NCBI GenBank assembly: GCA_027459645.1
Contig: DAIDHQ010000019.1
Coordinates: 81,513 to 145,512 of the forward strand
DNA: 64,000 nt
Reading direction: 5' to 3'
Origin: Vulcanimicrobiota bacterium
GTDB taxonomy: Bacteria > Vulcanimicrobiota > Vulcanimicrobiia > Vulcanimicrobiales > Vulcanimicrobiaceae
Of this stretch, positions 18,261-26,611 are shown in pieces. The stretch's first letter is position 1; every line of letters begins with the position of its first letter. The notes below the pieces were generated by a model. That model did no database searches. It saw only the letters and a list, made by a program, of their open reading frames with translations, and was not told where the DNA came from. Both the position numbers and the translations under genes were made by a program.

Positions 18261-18626
18261 GCTTGTCGAAGGACCGCTACGCTCGCTCAGGATAAACTCC
18301 GACGAAGGACCGGCTTGTGCGTTTCGTTCGTGGCGATCCTTCGTCTACGCTGCGCTCCGCTCAGGATGACAGAGGAGCGTCGCTCCAACTGAGAGATCGC
18401 GCTTCGCCACGCTGTGTCATCCTGAGCGGAGCGGTTTCCCGAAGCGAAACCAGCGCAGACGAAGGACCGTAACGCACGCTGGCTAGTGGCGATCCTTCGT
18501 CTACGCTGCGCTCCGCTCAGGATGACACAGAAGAGCGTCGCTCCAGTCTGAGAGATCGCGCTTCGCCACGCTTTGTCATCCTGAGCGGAGCGGTTTCGCG
18601 AAGCGAAACCAGCGCAGTCGAAGGAG
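18249..18626. repeat. cluster of five dispersed repeats in alternating orientation
   Basis: The 369-nt gap between the OmpH-like gene and the pseudopilin gene holds no gene and is almost entirely repeats. The units begin near 18249, 18333, 18414, 18492 and 18573. Units pointing + read GTCATCCTGAGC...GAAGGA; the second and fourth are inverted (TCCTTCGTCTACGC...CTCAGGATGAC). Longer units carry an inner inverted repeat (GGTTTCGCGAAGCGAAACC). Neighbouring opposite units could fold into large hairpins and may act as a terminator or mRNA stabiliser, in REP/BIME style. Confidence 0.88.
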
Positions 18627-18629
18627 CGC

Positions 18630-20687
18630 ATGTCACCGCAAGCGCGCGACCCGGGCACTCCACTCCGCGTGCGGGATTCCGAGCGCGGCTTCACGTTAAT
18701 TGAAGTTGCCGTGACGATTGCCATTGTGGCGATCGTTGCGTGCGCGAGCGTGTGGATGCTCGGGATGCGGCCGGGCGCACTGCGTCACGCCGTCGACGAA
18801 TACGATTCGGCGTTGTCGGTCGCGCATGCGCTCGCGGCGACGTCGGGAAACGGCGCGACGATGGTGTTTGCGCCGCACGGCAACGCCGGCTTCACGATTC
18901 GCGTCTATCGCGGACGTCCGACCTCGGCAAACGCGGTCACGCCGACGAACACGTTCGTCGCCACAAGCGATACGGCGATCTCTGAGCGCACATTGGGATC
19001 GCCCCCATTCGCGATCTTCTTCGACAGCGCGGGCTATGCGACGGGCAAAGCCTCGTATCCGCAGCTCGACGCATTGGGCAACGCTACGTTCGCAACGATC
19101 GCCGCGCAGCCGCCGTGTCCCGGCAGTGGTATTCTGCTCACGTTCACTAGCCCGCAAGGCGTAACCGACACGCGCCAACTCCCCTGTGCCGGCGTCGCGC
19201 TATCGGGAACGGGCGCGCCGAATCCGACGCCGACGCCCAACGCGCCGCGCATTTCGCCGACCGCCATGGTCGCGCATTGGACGAACGATCGGAACGGCGC
19301 GTTGAAGTTCCGCGTGGCGGAATACGGTTACGCGCACTGGTTCGCAAAGGGCGATGCCGCATGCGACGCCATCTCGACATACGCGGCGCCCAACACGCCC
19401 TACAATCCGCCGACGGATCCAAACGAGGCTTCACTTCCGCCTGCGCCGCCCGCGAGCACGCCCTACAGCTATCCCGATACAACGTCGAACCCCGACGAAC
19501 CGATCGCACCGTTCGAATTGTGGCCGCTTTCGGCGCAGCCGGGGACGTGCACGTTGACGGTCGTCGATGACTACGGCCAGCAGGTGCACGCATCGGTGCA
19601 AGTGATGGGCGATCTTACGCCGGATCAACCGTCGCTCACGTTCGATTCACCGGCGGCGCCGCCGCAGACTGTAACGCTCACGAAAACGTGGGATAGCGAG
19701 CCGCTACAGCTCAACATCGGCGGGAATTGCCTGACGGTTGTAACGTGGAGCGCGCGCACGACAAGCACACCGTCATCGCCCGGTGCGGTTCCGGCGTCGG
19801 CGCAAATCACGGTGTCGCCGCAGAGCGTGCATGCGTGCACGATGCTCGTCGGCGATCAGTATGGCGAGCCGCTCGTTTCGATTCCGATCGACGTAAAAGC
19901 AGCCGCGCTAGCAACGTGGCCCGAATCGGTCGTAATGGGCGTCGGCGGCGCAGCGATGCCGAACGGCTGTTACGGCGCGGCGAAAAATACCGGCGGTGGT
20001 GCGGACCCGCTCGCTTCCTTGCCGGGTTGGGTAGTGTCGCAAGTCGGCCAATACATCATGACCGACGGCAACGGCTGCTATACCGATTCGAACGGTACGC
20101 CGGTTTCGCCAAATAGTCCGGCGTGTGCCGTCATCGGCGGATCGTGTACGACGCCGCCGAAGCGCGTGAGCTCCACGCAGAATTGCCACGACGGCGCGAC
20201 AGAGATCGACCAAACGACCTCGTATAGTTTCCTGGGCTCGGGTGGAGGGCCGCCGCCTGGCACGATCGTCACGAATCCCGACGGGTCGCAAACGATCACG
20301 CGCACGGCAACCGGCTACATTTACGAGTGGGAGCGTATCACCACGGTCACGCGGCAACCCACAACGTGCAGAACGTCGTCGAAAATGCAAAACATTCTTG
20401 CCGCAACGATTTCATCGCTTGCCACGACCGACCCGGTGGGCGGCGTCGTGTACGAACCGGATCAAAGCACAAAGACGTTTATCGTCCAGGCGAATTGGGA
20501 TACGTGCAACGGTACGAGCGCCACAGAAACCGGGTGGTTGCCGACGATTCCACAAGGCGTTTCAGCCGCAGTTCGAACCGTAAAGCCGGGCTCGAGCGCG
20601 GGCTCGTGTACGATGGCGTTGACGGATGGCACGACGTCGACGCTTGCGATCGACCATGGGCTCATCGATATATCGGTCTTGCCTTAG
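18630..20687 (+). CDS. large protein with type IV pilin-like (pseudopilin) N-terminus
   Basis: A 685-aa protein with a class III leader: a short positive region, the prepilin peptidase site RGFTLIEV at residues 19-26, and then a hydrophobic helix. Normal pseudopilins are 120-250 aa. Here an extra ~500 residues follow, rich in Pro, Thr, Ser and Cys, with Ig-like stretches (VTLTKTWDSEPLQLNIGGNC; CTLTVVDDYGQQV). It may be a minor tip pilin or surface-display protein. The SD-like GAAGGAG just before ATG 18630 is the terminus of the last repeat unit. No other pilus assembly genes are nearby. Confidence 0.72.
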   Translation: MSPQARDPGTPLRVRDSERGFTLIEVAVTIAIVAIVACASVWMLGMRPGALRHAVDEYDSALSVAHALAATSGNGATMVFAPHGNAGFTIRVYRGRPTSANAVTPTNTFVATSDTAISERTLGSPPFAIFFDSAGYATGKASYPQLDALGNATFATIAAQPPCPGSGILLTFTSPQGVTDTRQLPCAGVALSGTGAPNPTPTPNAPRISPTAMVAHWTNDRNGALKFRVAEYGYAHWFAKGDAACDAISTYAAPNTPYNPPTDPNEASLPPAPPASTPYSYPDTTSNPDEPIAPFELWPLSAQPGTCTLTVVDDYGQQVHASVQVMGDLTPDQPSLTFDSPAAPPQTVTLTKTWDSEPLQLNIGGNCLTVVTWSARTTSTPSSPGAVPASAQITVSPQSVHACTMLVGDQYGEPLVSIPIDVKAAALATWPESVVMGVGGAAMPNGCYGAAKNTGGGADPLASLPGWVVSQVGQYIMTDGNGCYTDSNGTPVSPNSPACAVIGGSCTTPPKRVSSTQNCHDGATEIDQTTSYSFLGSGGGPPPGTIVTNPDGSQTITRTATGYIYEWERITTVTRQPTTCRTSSKMQNILAATISSLATTDPVGGVVYEPDQSTKTFIVQANWDTCNGTSATETGWLPTIPQGVSAAVRTVKPGSSAGSCTMALTDGTTSTLAIDHGLIDISVLP

Positions 20688-20704
20688 AGGGAAGGCGGCG
20701 AATT

Positions 20705-21034
20705 CTACGAGACTATTTCTTCGGCGTCGATCGCGCCAAACTGCGTGATGCGGTAGTCTCCATCGGGAAGATGCGCAACGAGATCGAGTGTCCCGCCCAT
20801 CGCTTCGATGTAACTGCGGACCGTGCTAATGTAGGCGTCGGTGCGGTGTTCGATTTTGGAGACTTCGCCTTGTGTCGTCCCCATTAGCTCAGCGATGCGC
20901 TGCTGCGACAGACGGCGCGCCTGCCGCACCTGTTGCAGCGGCATGGCTGCAATGATGGCTCTGGCCCGAGCGGCATTTGCTTCACGTCGTTTGGGTCCCA
21001 TTTTTTTCCGAAGGGTATTGAAGCTCGTCGCCAC
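20705..21034 (-). CDS. XRE-family antitoxin (HigA-like)
   Basis: A 109-aa protein with a central HTH (QARRLSQQRIAELMGTTQGEVSKIEHRTD) followed by YISTVRSYIEAMGGTLDLVAHLPDGDYRI, the conserved tail of XRE antitoxins paired with RelE/HigB toxins. GTG start at 21034, 2 nt after the intended stop of the toxin gene, with a GAGGAG ribosome site inside the toxin's last codons. It should neutralise the toxin and repress the operon by binding its promoter. Confidence 0.88.
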   Translation of the reverse strand: MATSFNTLRKKMGPKRREANAARARAIIAAMPLQQVRQARRLSQQRIAELMGTTQGEVSKIEHRTDAYISTVRSYIEAMGGTLDLVAHLPDGDYRITQFGAIDAEEIVS

Positions 21035-21036
21035 GA

Positions 21037-21389
21037 TTAGGTCTCCTCTAAGTCGGACAAATGTTGGGTAAAGAGCCGGTCGGCCTGGGCGACGAGCGCC
21101 TTGTAAAAGCGCCGCTCGTTTTCACCCTCTTTGTTGCCGCCGATTAACAGTAAGGCTTCCCGCATGGGATCAAAAGCGAACGCAATCGCAGTGGCCGCCC
21201 GTTGCTTTGAACGCGAAGCTCTTTCATGTTTGGGAACCGTGAGCCGTTGAGCGTGTCCACGAAAGGCCGTCCGAGTGCCGGACCCTTCTCCTCGAGAAGA
21301 TGGACTGCTACGTCGATGTCGTCTTGTGCTGCAGCGTCTTGGTCAAACCAGGCGGCAAACTCGGCGGTAACGTTCGCGACCCATGGCAC
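21037..21389 (-). pseudogene. RelE/HigB-family toxin with a one-base frameshift
   Basis: Reading from GTG 21389, the protein VPWVANVTAEFAAWFDQD...LEEKGPALGRPFVDTLNGS...NMKELR...GRPLR fits the HigB/RelE toxin family. After GRPLR the frame fails and stops early. Shifting by one base near 21187 restores IAFAFDPMREALLLIGGNKEGENERRFY and on through QHLSDLEET, a normal C-terminus ending at 21037 just before the antitoxin. The gene is therefore full length apart from one missing base. This could be a real inactivation or an assembly error. Confidence 0.85.
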
Positions 21390-21444
21390 CTCTAAAGTAT
21401 AGGCTAGAGGGAATATGCTGTCAAAGGCATGGCTTGGAAAAGGG

Positions 21445-21475
21445 CGAGGGGCCGCCCGTATAGGCGACCCCCTCG
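21445..21475 (-). terminator. Rho-independent terminator
   Basis: CGAGGGG-CCGCC pairs with GGCGA-CCCCCTCG across a short loop, and on the minus strand is followed by CCCTTTTCC. It sits 25 nt past the stop of the lipoprotein gene (21500) and before the toxin-antitoxin pair. Confidence 0.6.
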
Positions 21476-21499
21476 TTTCGGTTTCCCCAATGGGTTTGC

Positions 21500-22555
21500 T
21501 TATGGGTAGACGGTGCCCGAGAGCCACGTCGGAATGTTCGGATCAACGAAGCTGCGCGGGTCGATCGGGAACTCTGCAAGTCCTACGGGGCTCACGGTTT
21601 GATTGCCGTTATAGTCGGCGTAGAGATATTGCCCGCCAAACCATAGCGTTCGAAGATCCATCGCGTAGCTGTTATTCGTGAATGCGTACGTGTCAATCAG
21701 TGAAGCGTCACAGGCCGTGCCACCCGAACTTTGCGTTCCACCGGTAGTCAGGCCTTTGATTCCGCCGCCTTGGCCCTGTTGATACGCCCCATTGATCGCG
21801 CGCGTTTGCTCCGTAACCCATTCATCGACGGTGCCCAACGGCAGCGCGTCTAAGCCACGCCGATATTGCCACGCAACGTAACACGGCATTTCCGTCTTCG
21901 CGTCGAGCGTTGCAATCCGGTAGTCGCCGTTCGTTTCCCACGGCTTCGGCGTGTAGGTCGGAATCGGCGGAAGCGTCGGCGCGACGAGCGTAACGTTGCC
22001 GCCATTGAAGGTCACGTTGTCGTGGACTGTTGCTTGCACCGTGAATGGCACCGGCGACGGCGACGCGCAGAGTTGCTGGCCGATGTTCCCGCAGGGCGTG
22101 GGGTTCGGTTGCGGCGTCGAGGGCGAATAGCCCGCGGGTGGTGTCGCAACGATGTCGCTGCCGACGATCAACACGTAATGCCCGTTGGGAATGCCGTTGA
22201 GCGCGAAGGTGCCGTTCGCGGCGCTGGTCGCTTGGGGCGAAGGCAGGGGCGTCGGACAGCCGTCGCTCTCGGGCGTGATCGCGCTCGGCGCGGGCGTCGG
22301 ACCGCACGGCCCCCACGGCATGACCTTGACGCTCACGCCAGCGAGCGGGTTGCCGGTGCCATCATCGACGACGACGCCCGAAGCGTTGGTGGTGCCCGCT
22401 GCAGCCGTAGCTGTGGGCGAGGGATTGACGGTGGGCGTGCTCGAGGGTCCGGGGCCGGACGGCACGGGGTTGCCACCGCCTCCACCACCGCCACCGCCAC
22501 CGCAGGCCGATAGCACGGCCGCGAGTGCCAAGAACAATAGCGCAGGTTTCTTCAA
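21500..22555 (-). CDS. surface lipoprotein with carboxypeptidase-regulatory-like domain
   Basis: A 351-aa lipoprotein. TTG 22555 is chosen because GGGAGGTGG precedes it and it gives a tidy signal peptide, KKPALLFLALAAVLSAC, with lipobox LSAC. Next come ten glycines, a Pro/Ser/Thr linker, and a carboxypeptidase-regulatory-like beta domain (SGVVVDDGTGNPLAGVSVKV...NGTFALNGIPNGHYVLIV). The C-terminal ~150 aa (from NGDYRIATLDAKTEM) match nothing I recognise. Probably anchored to the outer membrane or periplasmic face. The next gene upstream ends 30 nt before it if its frameshift is corrected. Confidence 0.72.
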   Translation of the reverse strand: MKKPALLFLALAAVLSACGGGGGGGGGGNPVPSGPGPSSTPTVNPSPTATAAAGTTNASGVVVDDGTGNPLAGVSVKVMPWGPCGPTPAPSAITPESDGCPTPLPSPQATSAANGTFALNGIPNGHYVLIVGSDIVATPPAGYSPSTPQPNPTPCGNIGQQLCASPSPVPFTVQATVHDNVTFNGGNVTLVAPTLPPIPTYTPKPWETNGDYRIATLDAKTEMPCYVAWQYRRGLDALPLGTVDEWVTEQTRAINGAYQQGQGGGIKGLTTGGTQSSGGTACDASLIDTYAFTNNSYAMDLRTLWFGGQYLYADYNGNQTVSPVGLAEFPIDPRSFVDPNIPTWLSGTVYP

Positions 22556-22558
22556 AAG

Positions 22559-22568
22559 CCCACCTCCC
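22559..22568 (-). promoter_or_regulatory. ribosome binding site deciding a TTG start
   Basis: On the minus strand GGGAGGTGGG precedes TTG 22555 by a few bases and is the only strong SD in the region, supporting this rare start over an ATG further upstream that would overlap the hemerythrin gene. Confidence 0.6.
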
Positions 22569-22584
22569 GGTGCGGCCTCGCTTG

Positions 22585-23048
22585 CTATCCGGCGGTTGCC
22601 GAATCCTCTCCCGCGTTCTGCAAGCCCTCGAAGTACGCTCGGCCTTCGGATAGAGCAGGTGATCTTCGGCATCCATGCGGGCCGCGAGGGCCGCGCTGAA
22701 GGGTGCCCACTCCGCTAAAAACTGCGCCGGCCGCTCCGCGATCGCATCGCTCGGCCACGCCGCGTACAAAGACTCAAATTGACGCACCAGATTGCCCATG
22801 CGCAACCGAAACTCGCGCGCGGCACCCCGTACCTCACCGTCGGGCGATTCGGAAAGCACGGGATACACGTGATTGTCTTCGAGTTTAAAATGACGTGCGA
22901 GGAGCTGCTGGAGGCGTGACATCGACGCACGCACTTCGAGAGCGGCAAAGGGCTCGGTTGTCGGAAACGCGTCGAGCAAAAACCGTATGACGACGTGCTG
23001 CTGGCGGCACGTGTGCAGGTCGATGCGGCGGTTCAGCGCTTCCCCCAC
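22585..23048 (-). CDS. hemerythrin HHE-domain protein (apparent frameshift near its end)
   Basis: A helical bundle protein with metal-ligand motifs of hemerythrin-like (HHE) proteins: DLHTCRQQHVVIRFLLD, RHFKLEDNHVYPVL and MDAEDHLLYPKAE. Such proteins bind a di-iron centre that senses or carries O2, NO or iron. In the plain reading the frame continues to 22362, deep into the lipoprotein gene, with poor low-complexity sequence. A one-base shift near 22655 instead gives a short tail (RYFEGLQNAGEDSATAG) and a stop at 22585, about 154 aa and normal for the family. I annotate the corrected extent. Confidence 0.75.
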
Positions 23049-23099
23049 ACCTGATAGTTCCGCTCGTTAGCCCGCTATAACCTACTGAGGTCCCCGCAG

Positions 23100-24764
23100 T
23101 TAGTAAATTGGCGACCCCGGCGCCCCCGGAGCAACCGAGCCGTCGTCGGGTGCGAAGATCAATCGCAAGGGGTAACTCGAACCGGCCTCGGGCATCGTCA
23201 CGATCGTGACGCGCACGAATCCCCGCGCCGGTACCACGTATTGCCGTATTTTGTAGCGGGAGAACGCCGGCACCTGATGCGATTGAATCAGCGTCCCGTC
23301 GATGATATACGTTCCCGTCGCGCTGCCGCCGCGCGGATTTTCGTAGATCGCAATGTGCTGCGGCGTCGACATCGGGTTCTCGACGTTCACGACGAACGAT
23401 TCCAACACGCCGTAATCGCCGGAGAGCGCTTCGCCCGCGAGCATATTCGGCAGCGGAATCTGCCCGACGGGCAGTTCGAGATAGGGTCCGTCGACGCTCC
23501 ACTGCGTGGCGAAGTGAAATTCCGGAATGCGATAGATGCCGCGCGCGTGACGCACGGTGCTGGTCAGCAATTTGCCGGTGATCAAGGCGTCGTCGGGATT
23601 GTCGGTGGCGTTTTGGGCGACGAGCGTGAGATGCACGTTCGGGCCGTCGAGCAAGCGCAGTTGCAGCAAGTTCGTGACGATCGATCCTGCGGGCAGATCC
23701 TGCATCGTAATCGTCTCGGTGCGATTTGCCGGCACTTCGAGCAGGCGCCCCTGATTCTGCAGCGTGTTGACCAAAAACGTTTTGGTCGCAGTGTGACCGA
23801 CTTCGAGTTCGTTTGCGGTCGGGCCGCCGCGCCCGTCGATGAATTGCAGCGTGGCCGGTTCGGTGCCGTGATTTTCCGCCACGAGCACGATGCGCCGATC
23901 GGGCGAACCCGGGGGATTATAGTGGAAATATAAGAAGCGCGACGGCACGCCACGGCGCAGATCGGCGGTGAAGAGAATGCCGTTTTCCGTAAGCTTCTCC
24001 GGGAAATCGCTCACCATCAGCTGATCGGGCGAAATGCGCGGCAGCGCGACGTTTTCGACCGTCACGCGCGTCGTGCCGCTGACGCTGAAATACTGCTCGC
24101 CTTGCAGCAAGATCGGCACGTCGACGGTGCGCACGTCGTCCTGGCCGATGTCGCGATGGATCGGCACGTCGTCGCTGGATACGACCACCTGCGCGCCGGG
24201 CAGCACGTGCGTGTACCGCACGATCGCGCGTTGCACCACATCGCGAACGTACTGCGCGGTTGCGGGATCGCCCGTTACTTTCAGATGAAGATTCGTCAGC
24301 AGCGCGCCGGCGTTAAAGGCGACGCGCACGCCGACCGTTGCGACGGTGTTGTGCTGATCGGTAATCGTGATCGTGGTCGCACCGGGCTTTTTGCCGGCGA
24401 CCGTCACCGTTTCGTTATCTTGACTCGCGCCGACATCGGCGATCGTGGGGTCGGCGACGACCGCGGTAAATTGCCCGAATACGCCCGAGAGCTGCACGGT
24501 TTGCGTGCTGCCAACCGGCACTTCGACGTTTTGCGGATTCGCGGTAATCGGTACGGGCGTGGGCGTTGCAGTCGGCGTGGGGCTCGCCGCCGGCGAGGCC
24601 GAGGGCGACACGCTCGGCACCGGTGAGGGCGTCAGCGGCGCAAGCGGCGTCGGCGAAATCATATCGGCGGGCGGCGGGGGCGGCGATTGCTGCGCGCGCA
24701 CGGAGGCCGCCGTAGAAACGGCGAGCGCGATGAGTGCAATTGTGGGGACGAACGAACGCGTCAA
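23100..24764 (-). CDS. secreted protein with pilus-formation-type N-terminal domain
   Basis: A 554-aa protein with a signal peptide (to about residue 24), a Pro/Ser/Thr linker, and a domain at residues 72-145 (VEVPVGSTQTVQLSGVFGQFTAVVADPTIADV...VAGKKPGATTITITDQ). That domain resembles the N-terminal module of CpaC/RcpA pilus secretins and Ig-like BIG2 folds. The remainder is beta-rich (for example LTNLHLKVTGDPATAQYVRDVVQRAI) without a secretin pore domain. Possibly a periplasmic or surface adhesion protein; function unknown. It ends 30 nt ahead of recQ's stop-side neighbour and has no close operon partner. Confidence 0.65.
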   Translation of the reverse strand: MTRSFVPTIALIALAVSTAASVRAQQSPPPPPADMISPTPLAPLTPSPVPSVSPSASPAASPTPTATPTPVPITANPQNVEVPVGSTQTVQLSGVFGQFTAVVADPTIADVGASQDNETVTVAGKKPGATTITITDQHNTVATVGVRVAFNAGALLTNLHLKVTGDPATAQYVRDVVQRAIVRYTHVLPGAQVVVSSDDVPIHRDIGQDDVRTVDVPILLQGEQYFSVSGTTRVTVENVALPRISPDQLMVSDFPEKLTENGILFTADLRRGVPSRFLYFHYNPPGSPDRRIVLVAENHGTEPATLQFIDGRGGPTANELEVGHTATKTFLVNTLQNQGRLLEVPANRTETITMQDLPAGSIVTNLLQLRLLDGPNVHLTLVAQNATDNPDDALITGKLLTSTVRHARGIYRIPEFHFATQWSVDGPYLELPVGQIPLPNMLAGEALSGDYGVLESFVVNVENPMSTPQHIAIYENPRGGSATGTYIIDGTLIQSHQVPAFSRYKIRQYVVPARGFVRVTIVTMPEAGSSYPLRLIFAPDDGSVAPGAPGSPIY

Positions 24765-24794
24765 CGGTGCCCATTCCTATGGCGCGGGGGTCAC

Positions 24795-26483
24795 TTACGC
24801 TATCTTCGCGGCTTCCGTCAGGGTCACTGCTCGTGCAAGTAGCGTTTTATAGCCGACGTTCGGAAAGAGCACGGTGACGAGATCCTTTTCGGTGCGTTCG
24901 ATGGTGCCGCTGCCGAATTTCGGATGCGCGACCACGTCGCCGATGCGGAAGCCGCTGGTGGAATGTGCCACCGGCGGTGCAACGGGCGGCCCGCCCGGGA
25001 GAGCCGCCATTGCCGCGGCAGCGACCTTGCGCACGGCCGCGCGCAGGCAGTTATCGCACGCGCCGCAGTTTTCTCGTTCGAAATCCTCTCCGAAGTAATT
25101 CAGAATGAATCTGCGCCGGCACGAGCCGTTCTCGGCGTACTGCAGCATCATCGCAAGCTTCGATTGATCGTAGGATTTCTTCGTTTCGTAATTAGCGAGG
25201 CTCAGGACGAGTTCGCGATTCTTGCGCACCGCTTCGGTCAGCTTGTACGTGCTCTTGCCGCCGGCTTCGATGTAACCCGACTTCTTGAGCAGCGCCAGAA
25301 TGACTTTCAGCTTCGTGAGCGGCAGTTGCAGAATCTTGCGCAGATCGGTCATCGAAACGCCGTCGGCTTGATCGCCGAAGACCTCGATCGTGCCGAACAC
25401 GCGCTGCACTTCTTCGATATCGGGATATTTGCCGGTCAGGAAGTAGTTCTGCACGCGCGTATCGCTCATGCGATAGATCAGCACGCAGCGTGATGGCAAG
25501 CCGTCACGGCCCGCGCGGCCCGCTTCTTGCGTGTAGGCTTCGAGCGACCCCGGCAGATCGTAGTGCACGACGAAGCGAATGTTCGGCTTGTCGATGCCAA
25601 GGCCGAAGGCGTTTGTTGCAACGACGGCGCGAATCGTTTCATTCATGAAACACTCGTGCACCATCGTGCGATCTTCTTTGTGCAGCTTCGAATGATACAC
25701 CGCTGACGGAACGCCGAGCGTTTCGGTGAGATACTTCTGCACTTCGAGCGCGTTTTTGATGGTGGCGGTGTAGATGATGCCCGTGCCTTGGAGCGCGTCT
25801 TTATCGGTGAAGAGCTGCTGCACGATCTTCAGCTTGTCGGCCTCTTTATCGGCCTTGCGCGCTTCGTAGACCAGGTTCGGGCGATCGAACCCTTTGACGA
25901 TCGGCTTGACGTGTTCGATGCCGAGCTGATGCAGAATGTCTTCGCGCACCGCGGGCGTGGCGGTGGCGGTCAACGCGAGTACCGTTGGATGGCCGAGCTT
26001 TTTAATGACCGATCCGAGCGCGAGATAGGCGGGGCGGAAATCGTGCCCCCACTGGGAGATGCAGTGCGCTTCGTCGACGACGAAGAGCGGCGTCTTGATC
26101 GACTGTAGGAGTTCGAGGAAGCTTTGATCTTCCAATTTTTCCGGCGTGGTATACGCAATCTTTACACCGCCGCGCGCAATGCGCTCGCGCACCGCGATTT
26201 CTTGATCTTCCGAGAGCGTCGAATTGAGCGCGACGACGTCGGTGACGCCCAAATCTTTGAGCATGTCGAGCTGATCTTTCATCAGCGCGATGAGCGGCGA
26301 TACGACGACGGTCGTACCGTCCAGCAGCAGGGCCGGCAGTTGATAGGTCAAGCTCTTACCGGCACCCGTGGCCAGGATCGCAAGCGTATCCTGTCCCGCG
26401 AGCACGCGGTTGACGACTTCTTCTTGGCCCGGATAAAAACGTTCGAATCCGAACTGTTCCTTCAGGGCAGTACGCAAATCCAC
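24795..26483 (-). CDS. recQ: ATP-dependent DNA helicase RecQ
   Basis: A 562-aa 3'-5' helicase of recombination and fork repair. Motifs in order: motif 0 [14 protein letters not shown], Walker [39 protein letters not shown], motif [18 protein letters not shown] and motif [12 protein letters not shown]. The zinc-binding domain [25 protein letters not shown] and a winged helix follow. The HRDC domain is absent. Instead a ~50-aa beta domain at the end ([30 protein letters not shown]) resembles the UvrD/PcrA C-terminal Tudor-like module, an uncommon end for RecQ. Confidence 0.95.
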   Translation of the reverse strand: MDLRTALKEQFGFERFYPGQEEVVNRVLAGQDTLAILATGAGKSLTYQLPALLLDGTTVVVSPLIALMKDQLDMLKDLGVTDVVALNSTLSEDQEIAVRERIARGGVKIAYTTPEKLEDQSFLELLQSIKTPLFVVDEAHCISQWGHDFRPAYLALGSVIKKLGHPTVLALTATATPAVREDILHQLGIEHVKPIVKGFDRPNLVYEARKADKEADKLKIVQQLFTDKDALQGTGIIYTATIKNALEVQKYLTETLGVPSAVYHSKLHKEDRTMVHECFMNETIRAVVATNAFGLGIDKPNIRFVVHYDLPGSLEAYTQEAGRAGRDGLPSRCVLIYRMSDTRVQNYFLTGKYPDIEEVQRVFGTIEVFGDQADGVSMTDLRKILQLPLTKLKVILALLKKSGYIEAGGKSTYKLTEAVRKNRELVLSLANYETKKSYDQSKLAMMLQYAENGSCRRRFILNYFGEDFERENCGACDNCLRAAVRKVAAAAMAALPGGPPVAPPVAHSTSGFRIGDVVAHPKFGSGTIERTEKDLVTVLFPNVGYKTLLARAVTLTEAAKIA

Positions 26484-26611
26484 GACGAGTTCTTACAGCC
26501 TCCCCACCGATGAGCATAACCCACCGGTGGCCGAAGAAGCATTACAATTAGCATAAGAAAGGTACCCTGGAGCAAGCGGACCCAAACCGCCCGGCCGCCA
26601 AATCCCCCGGC

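Noticed and set aside
18249..18626. CRISPR array (regularly repeated short units)
   Set aside because: Units alternate in orientation, vary in length and are not separated by uniform spacers; no cas genes.
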